From the NCBI GenBank assembly GCA_028564705.1, contig JAPXFQ010001768.1:496001-560000 (forward strand): a stretch of DNA of 64,000 bases. Direction: 5' to 3'. This DNA comes from Apricaphanius iberus. Lineage: Eukaryota; Chordata; Actinopteri; Cyprinodontiformes; Aphaniidae. The notes below the pieces were generated by a model that was not told the DNA's origin, searched no databases, and worked only from the letters and a program-made list of their open reading frames with translations. The position numbers and the translations under genes were made by a program. This document shows positions 11,901-23,900 of this stretch, one piece after another. The first letter of the stretch is position 1. Every line of letters begins with the position of its first letter.

Positions 11901-14900
11901 CACAACCGCAGACCACGTGTAACCACACCAGCCCAGGACCTCCACATCCAGCAGGTTCACCTCCAAGATCGTCTGAGACCAGTCACTCAGACAGCTGCTG
12001 AAACAATTGGTTTGCATAACCAAACAATTTCTGCACAAACTGTCAGAAACCGTCTCAGGGAAGCTCAACTGCATGCTCGTCATCCTCATCGGGGTCTTGA
12101 CCTGACTCCAGCTCGTCGCCGTAACAGACTTGAGTGGGCAAATGCTCACATTCGATGGCGTCTGGCACGTTGGAGAGGTGTTCTCTTCACAGATGAATCT
12201 TGGTTTACATTGTTGGGGGCAGATTGCAGACAGCGTGTGTGGCATCGTGTGGGTGAGCGCTTTGTTGATGTCAATGTTGTGGATCGAGTGACCCATGGTT
12301 GTGGTGGGGTTATGGTATGGGCAGGCATCTCTTATAGACACAGGTGCATTTTATTGATGGCATTTTGAATGCACAGAGATACCGTGATGAGATCCTAAGG
12401 CCCATTGTTGTGCCATACATCCATGAACATCACCTCCTGTTTCAGCAAGATAATGCACAGCCCCATGTTGCAAGGATCTGTACACAATTCTTGGAAGCTG
12501 AAAACGTCACAGTTCTTGCATGGCCAGCATGTCACCCATTGAGCATGTTTGGGATGTGCTTGACCGGCATAAGGCAGCATGTACCAGTTCCCACTAATAT
12601 CCAACAACTTCGCACAGCCATTGAAGAGGAGTGGACCAACATTCCACAGGCCACAATTGACAATCTGATAAACTCTATGCGAAGAAGATGTGTTGCACTG
12701 CATGAGGCAAATGGTGGTCACACCAGATACTGACCGGTTCTGAGTCCCCAGACCCCCAATAAAGCAAAAAACTGCACATCCCCGGGTGGCCTTTTATTGT
12801 GGGCAGTATAAGGTACACCTGTGCACTAATCATGATGTCAGATCAGCATCTTGATGTGGCACACCTGTGATGTGGGATGGATTATCTCAGCAAAGCAGAA
12901 GTGCTCACTATCACACATTTAGACTGATTTGTGAACAATGTTTGAGAGAAATTGTCATATTGTGTATCTGGAATGAATTTTAGATCTTTAAGTCCATCTC
13001 ATGAAAAATGGGAGCAGAAACAAAGGTGTTGCGTTTCTATTTTTGTTGAGTGTACATTTTTACCTCTTTGCTAGTTCCAAGCGATGAAAGAGAGACTGAT
13101 GTGCTCGTCATGTTGCTGCAAATAGGTGATTCTCAGGGAATTGAGCGTTTGAAAACAGCACTAGTTGGACCTCCGTTGTTGAGTTTCTTACTCAAAGACA
13201 CAGATACCGCATGCTTGTGATAATTCTAGTGTGCTTATATAGAGGGAGTGGCGACAACTCGGTTTAGAACGTTTAGGACAATTTGGCGATCGGATTGGCT
13301 CAGAGGTGGTCACCTGCTTCATGGGCGCCATATTCGATACCAACTTGGCCAGTATCACACAGAAACAAATACAGAAACATATGAGCAGCGCATCTTGAGA
13401 TTGATCTATGATTATCTAAAAATGTTGCCATGCTGTGCAGCGTTCAGGTGCAGTACGAGACCTGGAGGTGTCAAACGGTTACATTTATTTCCTCGGGATG
13501 CAGAAAGGAGGAAATTGTGGGAGAACAAAGTCTGACGAGAGAAGTGGAATGCCAGTAATTATTATTTGTTGTGTGAGGTAAGATCTGTTTGCGTTTTGGC
13601 GGAAAAAAGCCCACTGAAGAGAAATATATCACTTTCGATGTATAAGAAATCATTTCAACTTTGAGATTGTATTCTGTAGATTGTGAAGTGAACAGATTTC
13701 GCCTATTTGAATGTAATGACTTTAATGCTTGCCTTGAATACTTGATTGTAAATGTAAATAATTAAGATCGAAATGGATGTAAGTACCTTATAGAAATAGT
13801 AAAGTGATGTATGATGTAGAGAACATTTCCGGGCAAAAGGGGAAGTTTTGTCACTTTTACCAGACTTTTTCCGAATATTTACTTCTTGCTCATACATTGT
13901 TGATGCCTTTTTAATATTGACGAACGATAATTTCGGGAGTTACGTGAAAGTTGAAGGTAAGATCTGCGATTTATTTCAGTCTGATCAATAATCCCCATAG
14001 TAACGCGTTGAAAGATGGCAGCGAATATGGCGTCCATGTTTCAAGTTGTCGCCACTCTCTCTATATAGGCACACTAGATAATTTGGGTATGCACTGCCCC
14101 CTACTGGCTGAAAATTACACACTGTGCCTATATTAAGGCAGTTACATTTGTGCCATTTATTTGTACAAATCTAAGTTTTAGCAAGGAAATATTGCAGGTT
14201 ATCAAAACCTTTTACACGCTGACTTTTCAACACAAAGCAATGGGGCAAACATTAAGCTTAAGAGAGAGGGCAAACATATTTTTTTCGTTTGTTATTTCAC
14301 AGTTCAACTCGCCACTGACAACAAATATGCTCAGGACTTTGTTTTAACTCACCTCTGCTGCTTTCTCTATACAAAACGTAACGTAACAAACTGAGCTGCA
14401 GCGTCTTAATCGGTCCGTACCTACAGAGACTGGAGCAACAACACATGAGTTGGCAAATCTGGCTCCATCTGCTGGATAAGTAGCTCAATTGGATAATTTG
14501 CCATCCCCCCTCAAAATAAAAAATTATCTGCAATTTTTTTTACTGGTAACTGATAATATCATCACCACAGTGTCGGGCTGCTGATATATCGTTCAGGCCC
14601 TAGTGAACAGCCCTGATCCCAGCTCCATTACTCTTGGTGCCCTGATAAAAATCTGCCATCACTCACAGTTTTCTGATGTCCCAGATGCTGAAGATGTAGC
14701 AGATATCAAGCCATTTTCTCCCCTGCTGCAGGCAAAGCTGCAGCCTGTATCAATGTAGATTCTCCCCTCGGCTTCAGCTTTATCAAAACTCTAAACGCTG
14801 TAAAACAGTTTAAAAAGGACTCCGTTTTTTTTTGTTTTTTTTAATGGAGCTACTTAAAGCAAAGAAAAGTAAAATCTTCTGAAACTTTGAATCTTTCCAA

Positions 14901-17900
14901 ATTTTCAAACACCAGGTCAATCAGCGACTACCGCTGCTAAGTAGGAGTGAGAGGGATATCACATTACTGTGATGGGTGGTAAGATGTAGTCCAAAAAAGG
15001 GGTCGGTTCGGACTGGACAAAAATAATGGGAACACACCAGAACCATTCCAAAGCGACCCGTTCTGTACTGTGCTGGTCCTAGTGAAAAATGGGCATTTTA
15101 TTTAGCCCCAGGTCCTGGGAGATTATCAGTGATCTTATATCACTATAGACATGACTAGCTGGAGCAATTATTAGAAAATGGAATGAATATAAGTATGAAA
15201 ATACAGGAGTAAAATGCGTTATATTGCAATAGTAAGAGTATATATTGTGATTCTTTTTAAACTTAGTTTAGCCGTAGAAAAACTCTGCATTCTAAAACTT
15301 CAATACGTTTCATAAAAATATCTCGTTCTATTCTCAGTTCATCCAACTCAAAACCTTCAAATCTCCACCCTCATTCATTTCTACAGGTGTTCCTCAAGGT
15401 TCTGTCCTTGGTCCCCTCCTCTTTATCAGTTACCTTCTTCCACTTGGCAATATTTTCTGGAAATTTAACATCAATTTCCATTGTTTCGCGAATGACACCC
15501 AGCTCTATCTTTCTAGTAAACCAAACTCTTCTCTTCCACCCTCCTCCCTCTCCTCCTGCCTCTCTGAAATAAAAACCTGGTTCACCTAAAACTTCCTCAA
15601 ACTTAATAGTGACAAAACCGAATTATTACTCGTAGGCTCCAAATCCACCCTTTCCAAAGTCCCCAACTTCACATTTTCCATTGATTCTCCTTCTGTCTCT
15701 CCCTCCCCTCAGGTAAAGAGTCTGGGTGTCATCCTCGACAGCTCACTATCTTTTCAATCTCACATCAATAACATCACTCGGTCAGCCTATTTCCATCTTC
15801 GTAACATTAATCGTCTTCGCCCCTCCCTCACTGTTCACTCTGCTTCCGTGTCACAGTCTGGTCACTTCTCGTCTTGATTACTGTAACTCACTTCTCTCTG
15901 GTCTTCCCAATAAAACACTCAAAAAACTTCAACTAGTCCAGAATTCAGCTGCCCGCATCGTCACTAGAACTCAATCCTTTCACCACATCACTCCCATCCT
16001 CCATCAGTTGCACTGGCTCCCGGTAACATTCCGGATCACTTTCAAACTTCTTCTGTGCACTTTCAAAGCCCTCCATAACCTGGCACCTTCTTACCTTTCA
16101 GATCTTCTCCATATTCACGTCCCTTCTCGCTCTCTCTGCTCCTCCTGCTCCCTTCAGCTCTCTGTCCCTCCGGCCCGTCTGGTCACTATGAGGAGCCGGG
16201 CCTTAAGCCGCTCGGGCCCCCAGCTCTGGAACTCTTTCCCTGAGTTCCCTGAAAGGCGCTTTAAAAATAAATGTATTATTATATATTATATTATTATTAT
16301 TATTATTACTGGATCTAGTTGATCTACCAGAACAAAACTAGCAGTCATACTTTGAATTTTACTGTCATCTTTAATCGTTCCATTGAAATTATTTAAAAAA
16401 ATGGATGCATTGCTTTTGAATATTGATACAATACTGGGACATTAAATATTGTAATATCATGGCTTATCTATGTTTTTTGTTACATCCCTAGCCCACCTAA
16501 CTTTTGATCTTTTGTCACCAAGCTACTTGCCTATTGTAGATTGGCTCATCTTGTCCCTGGTATCCTTGGACAGCTCTCTGGTCCTTGCATAGTGGACTTT
16601 GCAGTGTGACTGTTTGAAGGTGTGGACAGGTGTCTTTTATAGCGATAACGAGTTCAAACAGGTGCCATTAATACAGGTAACAGGTGGAGGATAGAGGAGC
16701 CAGTGAGGGTCACAATTCTTGTTTGTTTGTGGGTAGCAAATGTTTATTTTCTGCTCCATTATACACATAAGTTCTTTAAAAATCATGCAATGGGATTTCC
16801 TTTTTCTTTTTTACATTCTGTCTGTCCCAGTTGACGTCTACCTGAGATGGGACGTTACAGACGCCTCTCATTTATTTTAGTGGTTGAACTTAAAAAGCCA
16901 ACAATCTGTGGCTGTCATGTACTTTGTTTTTGTTCCCCTGTATGTATGTAAATGTGTAACGGTAAGGGAGGCAATAAGCTTTAACATGTAGGGAGGTTGG
17001 TTGGATAACTTTCATCCTTTAATTGTAATCCTCATTTGAGAACTGCTTTTTTTTGTTTGACTTAAAATTGAAGTATAAAAGCTTAAAAAGGACTTTTCTG
17101 TAAGAATTTTTTTGTTGTTTTTAGGTACCTGTAAGGAGGCAAAAAACTCAAATTGAAGCCGACATCTGCTGCTGTCGAAAGCCTGAACAGAAAGTCTGTC
17201 TCAAGTAAGTTCTTACCACACGTTATAGGGTTTGAGTTAAACAATGATCTGTAAACTGTTTGTGTTTTTTCTTTTAGAATTAAGCCTGCTTGGAGATTAC
17301 GGCAGCAGAAAACAGAGAGAAAATCTGATATTAAAACAAGAGGGCTCGTGAGAAAGTGTAGGTCTCTAGAAATGTGACTGATCTTTCTGTCTGGTATTTA
17401 CAACAACTGACTTCTGATGAATGTCTTATTTTAGGTCATGATGAGGAGCCATCGTCTCTGAGCAGAAAAAAGGTGCGTTATTTCATCCATTTCTGCTTTT
17501 GTGGTTCAAAAATTGATCAAATTAGTTCTCAGTTTCCAGAAAATGAGGAAAGATGAATCTTAAAGAAATTTCTTCACCTTTTATGATAAACGCTGGAAAA
17601 TGTGAAATATGAAATTAGCCTTCCCTCACTAGTATTTAACTTTCCTGTGAACTGCTTTGGACCCACATCTGGAACGTAGGAACAGATATTTCAGCTGAGC
17701 TACATTTTAGCATTGCTCTACAGTTCTTGGTTGGGCTTTGGGAATTGGACTACCCACTCCAGAACTGCAATCTTGTCTGTTCTAGTATTTCTACCTTCAT
17801 CTACGCTGGTAGAGTATGAGAAACCTCCTTAGCATGATGCCTGCACTACCATGCCTCACAGTGGACTGTGGCTTTATTTTCTGTGTTTGGAAGGATCTAA

Positions 17901-20900
17901 CTGTCAGAACTAAGCATATTCTTGCTTTCATCACTGTATTAAGGGTTGCATTGCTTCTTGTAGACCGACGTATTTACTCTTTGGAAGAGTATAACTACTT
18001 CAGCCCATGTCCGATTTTTGGGACTTGGTGGAGGTTTCTCTCCAGTGAATCGTTACAATACTCTCATCAAACCAGTGGCTTGTCTGGTGAATAATGTTGG
18101 ACTTCTGGTTCTGTGTAGAACATCCTGCAGTACCAAGGGAAGCTGCTTTATCAGGATGTTACCTGTCCTCTTGCAGCGGTTTCACATTGCTGGGGAAAGT
18201 AAATCATCTGATTTATAACAACGTCTAACCATTCTTGTGATTCAAAGTAGGATTGAACATCTTTATTTATGATCTTATTTTACTGTTTATATACTTTCTT
18301 CCTGTCGTTTTTGCATTATTTTACTTTTAGTGGGTTTTTAACTCTTGTTTTAATTTAGCTTTTAACTTCTTTGCTTGATGTCGTTGGTGTCACATGTCTT
18401 ATCCAGGTGAGGGGAACAGAGTGCTGCGCATGGTCTCCGCCCCCCTGCGTCTCCATAACAACACCAACACCAGACATGTAAGTCCCACTGCTTCCTGTCA
18501 GTCTCTAAAGCTAGGCAGCATGTGTTAGCAGTTGTTTCTATTGCCCTGCAGTGCAGATCCTGTTTGGTTAGCAGAGCATCTACCATATGACACTGGATTC
18601 CCACAATGCAAGCTGCAGGCGCAGCGCTGCCCTTGGCTCTCCTCTGCTGCTCCCATTCCTGCTGAGAGCACCTCAAGGTAATGAAACTCCAGGCTACCTC
18701 TGCTGAGAGTTAGGTAGACCTACAGTAAGTGATTCCGTGTCGTCTTAAACACCGTTTGGCTCCTCTGCTTCATTCCAGTGAAAGCGCTGTGCTTTTAAGT
18801 GAAACCAAGTACTTAATTATCATGATAGTTTGACAGCAAAACACTAGAGTTTCAAAATGAATGGCCCTTATCGTTCCCTTTAAGCTTTCCATCATTCATC
18901 ACTCTAGAGTTTATGGGATTGAGCAAACTGATACAGCCAAGAATGTGTCAACTAAAGAATGCAAAAAGCTGGTGTCTTCATCAGGGGGTGGGTCTTGTGA
19001 ATAAAACGATAAAAGTGAAGATGGTGAACTATTTGCTCCTTTTCAATCTTTCTTTTAAGTATTTGTCTTTAAAACATCATTAATTGGAATTTATCAGTAT
19101 GATAAATCCTAATTATCAAGTTTTTCCCCCCTTGCAGGCAGCGTTATCCTGGTTGGAACGACTCATCTCCTTTTGGCCTAATCTCGTCTCCCTTCACTCC
19201 CAGCTCACCTTTTAGCGCAAGTAATTTTGGTGAGTAACAGCTAATGCTTTGCAGATATTGCCGAAGAACTTGTGGCACTTAGGAAATCACAGAACTAATG
19301 AGTTATAACTGGTTACCGTGGCAAGATTTTAAAACGGTCAAATCAAGATCAAATCAAACTTTATTTATAAAGCGCTTTTCAAACTCAGTTTCTCAAAGTG
19401 CTTTACAGAATTAAGAAAAAAAAACCAACCCCCCCCTTAAAAAATAAAATCATCAGCGCAACTACACCCCCTCCCAACCCAACCCATCAGCCATACACAC
19501 ACTTAAAAGCTACAAAAAGCGGGCTGAGTACAGATGAGCCAGGAAACGCCATCATGGGAGCCATCTGCATCAGCAGCAGCAAATCAACAGCAGCAGCTGA
19601 GGCTCCGACCCAGGGCGCCCAGAGGAGGGAGGGCTGGTACCCCCACCTCCATTCAAGCAATACCTGGGGGGCACCCAGGCAGCCACAGCCGACCACGGAC
19701 CCCGATGAAGGGGGGCACACAGAGAGGAAACACTGGCAAGAAAGATTCAAATAAGTTAAAATATAAAGTTTCTAAAATATAAAGTATACAACAATAAGTG
19801 TAAAACAACGATAAGATAGATCAAGATAAAAATGCAAAACAGATTAATACATAAACATTTAAAAGCTAAACTAAAAATTAAATCAGGTAAAACATGCTGA
19901 GCGGTTAAAAATATATTAATAAATAATAATTAGCTAAAGGCTTGCCTGAATAAACAGGCCTCGACTGTACGGTCTAGTAAAGAATGACCCATGTGTTTTG
20001 TCTATTCTGCAGTATTTCAGGGTGTTGTCTGCGCCGTCACGTGTCCTAAAGGAGGAGAGAAGCGGGGCAGCAGATCATCTAAAGCATCCACCAAAGAGCC
20101 AGAGGCGCTACCCACCAGAAGATCTAGACGCAACACTAAAAGCCAGGAAGAGCCTCCTGAAGCAGACTCCAAATCACCGACACAAGCCAGTCTGTCGGAC
20201 TCCGACTCGTCCGCCGGCCAATCTTCCAAGCCGAGCAAACCTTCTCCGGCGCCAAATAAGAGGAAAGCGAAACGGGTAACAAACAGAAAGGCCAGTGGCA
20301 AACGGAAAGCCACAAGAAAAACCAGCAGCAGCCCAGCAGTCAGCGAGGACGAGGGGGGGTGTGGAGAAGACAATATTGAGAAGGAAGATCAAGAGGACCC
20401 AACTAAACAAGAGGTGGATGTGAACGACTCAGTTCCGCTGCAGGCTAATGCAGAAAATAGCCTCAAAGAAGAGCCGAATGGATGCAGCTTTGCTGATGAG
20501 CAAGAAGGCGTAAGCTCTGTAAACAGTGTTGAGCAGAACAAGGAGGTGACTCAAGAAGAATCCTGTGAACAGCAACAAGAAGAGACGGCTAGCGAAGAAA
20601 GGAATAACCCCACCTGTTTTCCAGACTCTACCCAGAACAGCCCTGTTGCAACCAGCGAGGAAATCCACAGCAAGAAAGAAAAGTCTGTCAGCCCTGTTTG
20701 TAGTCCAGAGAAAGAGTTTGATAAAAGGACTTTACATTCACCCCCTGACTCTCAGACCACCCCACTGGAAGACCAGCTGTCTCCTCAGAGTGATGAGCCC
20801 ATGGAACAGGATGTTGGGATGGAGTCGTGTGAATCATCAGAGGAAGCCAAATCAGAAGAATCGTCTAAGGAGTTAGAGGATGAAATGTGCAAAGACGTGA

Positions 20901-23900
20901 AACAGCCTCCTTGTACAACTGCTGGAGAATCTGAGAAAAATATTAGTGATGAAGATGCAAACACATCTGAAGACGACAGTGTTGAAATGCACAAGTCACA
21001 GGAGTGTTCAGGAGTTGGAAATGCTGTAGAGGTAGCTAAGGTAGAACCCACGCCCAAGGAAGACACTCTGGCCAAAGAGGAAACCTTAATGGATAATGCC
21101 ATCCAAGGAGAGGACATTATGAAGGAGGACTCTGTGTCCCCAGAGGCCATAGCAAAGGAGGACTCTATGGTCCCAGAGAAAACTGCAGCGGTGGAGGATT
21201 CTACTGCTAAAGAGGAGGCTTTAAGAAAGGAGGACTTGTTGGCCAAAGAGGAGGACACAACTAAGGAGAAACCTCCTGTCAAAGAGGAAGCCATAATGAA
21301 GGAGAATGATACACCAAAGGATGAAGTCAAGTCCAACAATGACTCGGCGCTGAGTTATGATTGCACAACCAAGGATGACACAAATGTTGTCCCCATGGAT
21401 TGCAGCTCACCCAACAGTGAGCCTGGGAGCAATTCCTTTTTGGGAACGTCCATCGTGGTAGCACCTACTACGGTTCCCGAAACCCAAGTCAACAAGAATA
21501 CCAGCGCCAAGGAACACGGGGAGAGGGGAAGAAGCCAGGAGAGGGAAAGAAGTCAAGAAAGGAAGAATGGCAAGCAGCGACGCTCTCGCTTCCACTCTCC
21601 ATCGTCCAAATGGTCACCTCGGAGAGAATCCAAGAGGGATTCATCGAGACGCACGCGGTCAAGAGAACGTGACGACTTGCCCTCAAGTCGGTCGTCCCGC
21701 GCTCGCAGCAGAGACAGGGACAGAGAGCGGGATGGAGAGCGGGACTATTCTAGGAGGGACCGGAGCCGTGAAAGGAGGAGGCGGCGGTCCAGGAGTCGCT
21801 CTCGATCCAGGTCAAGGTCTCGGTCTAGATCAAGATCTCGATCAAGAACGAGGTCTTACAGGCGGGGGGCTAGTCCTGATCGTCCAACATCCAGAGAGGG
21901 GTCTCCCCAGAAGAAGGAGCGTAGAGGAGGCTGGAAGTCTGGAGATGGTGGTGGTAGTGGCTCTGGTTATGAGGGGCGAAGATATCAAGGAGGTGCTGGA
22001 CGCTTTGAAAATGGTCTGTCTCAAGAAAGCTCTCAAGACAAACACACCTGGTCAGAGAATCCAGATTGGGTCACAGAAAAGAGTCGGAGCGACGCTGATG
22101 ACAGGAAGCGGGACTCTGGCTTTAGTGGTGGTTCAAAGTGGGAAGACCAGCGCAGGGGGAATGAGGGAGAATCGCGGGGATGGGGGGGTCGTGGAGGTTT
22201 CGACCGTGGTCGAGCCACAGGGCAGGGTGGTGGCAACCGCAACTTCTACAACCAACAGGAAGAATCGTCTGACAGCCGCTGGCAGCCCAGACACAATTTC
22301 TCAGGTACAGGCAACAATTCAGGTAACGACTCCTACAGCCGCTTCAATGAAAACCGAGGTCGGAAGAAAGAGTCGGAGCCGGCAGACTCCATGATCGACC
22401 GGTCAGGGTGGTCCTCTGCATCCAGCTGGGCTGTGAGGAGGACGCTGCCTGCAGATGTGCAGGATTATTACTCCAAGAGGGAGAGGGGAGGAGCAGGCAG
22501 CTGGAACCGACAGGAGGAGGAGCAGCAGCCACCAGGAGCAACAACAGCAGGTTCCTTTTACACATTGGTTTAACTTGTTGACTTCTGGTTTCAGTCAAAT
22601 CTGTGTTTATTTGTTTAGTCCTAAATCATATCATTGGGAAAGATGTTCAGTAATATTTAATTTTAGGAAGTACTCGTCAAACTTTAAGAATCACTTTTTG
22701 GACACTTATTTGTTAATATTTCAACAGTTTGTAAAAGATACAGTACAGACCAAAAGTTTGGACACACCTTCTCATTCAGCGCGTTTTCTTTATTTTCATG
22801 ACTATTTACATTGTAAATTCTCACTGAAGGCATCAAAACGATGAATGAACACATATGGAATTATGTAGTACGTTTCCAAAAAGTGTGAAATAACCTGGCC
22901 TCCAAAGTCAGCGGACCTGAACCCAATGGAGATTATTTTGGGGTGAGCTGAACCACAGAGTGAAGGCAAAAGGGCCAACAAGTACTAAGCATCTCTGGGA
23001 ACTCCTTCAAGACTGTTGAAAACCATTTCTGGTGACTAGAAGCTCAAGAGAATGCAGAGCAGTAATCAGAGCAAAGGGTGGCTACTTTGAGGAATCTATA
23101 ATATAACATGTATTCAGTTATTTCACCTTTTTTGCTTAAGTACATACAGTAATTCCATACATCATGTGTTCATTCATAGTTTTGATGCCTGTAATTGAGA
23201 ATCTACAATGCAGTCGTGAGGATAAAGAAAAGCATTGAATGAGAAGGTGTGTCCAAACTTTTGGTCTGTACTGTAGTTTTACTCATACTAGCCACAACCG
23301 GCAACCTGTAAGGACATCCATGATCTTGATGTGGTCCAAAAGAGAAGCCCTGCTTTAGGTGGTGACCTCCACCCAGGACCTCAGGGTCCAGTGTCCTTAA
23401 ATGTTTGAACGTATCTCTGCTCCAGCATACCTGAGTCACATCATTCAGTCATGTCCTCTTCAGCATGAGACCCAGTGCTGTTAATTCTCCTATTTATTTA
23501 AATCCGGTGTGTTGCAGCAGGGAGTTACCTAAAGCATGCAGACGTAAAAACTGCCTAACTGAGTAGAGTAAGCACCAGTTAGAGTTTATGATTTTCTAAT
23601 CTTTGTAAAGGTCTGACCTGCCAGATTAGATTACAGCCCATCCTGATTACACTTCATGGACTGTAATTTAAGAAATTAGAAGAAGAGGGTTTGAGATGGG
23701 TTTCTATCTAACATTTGTACCATGAGCGATTGTTCAATACGTTTATTATGAGCAGAGACAACGCTTTGTCACAGACAAGGCTGTCCCTGCCAAACCGGGA
23801 TTTACTATTAAATAAAAATCAGATGTAGCATTTTATTACTGTGTTAGCAGGTGGTGCAGCTATCATTGCTACCATGCCAGTGTAGGTGAGGATATGAACC

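Larger units (their letters stand above)
11183..14136. mobile_element. transposon with GTGTGTA termini, host of two insertions
   Basis: CTTAAAGTGATAGTGTGTAG at 11183 and the complement of CTTAATATAGGCACAGTGTG (14117-14136) form loose inverted ends. The interior is interrupted by the Tc1-like element (11444-13052) and the THAP element (13226-14077). The family is not recognised with certainty. Confidence 0.4.
9230..14603 (-). mobile_element. split copy of a hAT-like repeat (family also at 37749-38650)
   Basis: 9230-9997 is the reverse complement of most of 37846-38560, including an internal LINE-like tail (AATTTCCCC, TGCTGCTG). The other terminus TATATCGTTCAGGCCCTAG is at 14584-14602. Everything between 10006 and 14550 includes later insertions. 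No transposase belongs to this family copy. Confidence 0.6.
8816..15105. mobile_element. possible outer shell of a transposon nest
   Basis: The left piece 8816-8890 (CTTTTCCACTGAACAGTACAG, ACGGGT, TTTCCATTAC) matches the reverse complement of 15030-15105 (TTTTCACTAGGACCAGCAC, CAGTACAGAACGGGT, GTTCCCATTAT). They look like opposite ends of one element split by later insertions. Divergence is substantial, so two independent copies remain possible. Confidence 0.35.

Noticed and set aside
11802..12341. 179-codon minus-strand frame
   Set aside because: Antisense of the Tc1-like transposase, with no homology of its own.
18362..18676. 104-codon minus-strand frame
   Set aside because: It overlaps the tentative scaf11 exons antisense and has no recognisable motif; the phase-matched plus exons are preferred.
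21567..22394. 275-codon frame in scaf11 exon 10
   Set aside because: It is a shadow of the Arg/Gly/Ser-rich scaf11 frame, which matches human SCAF11.
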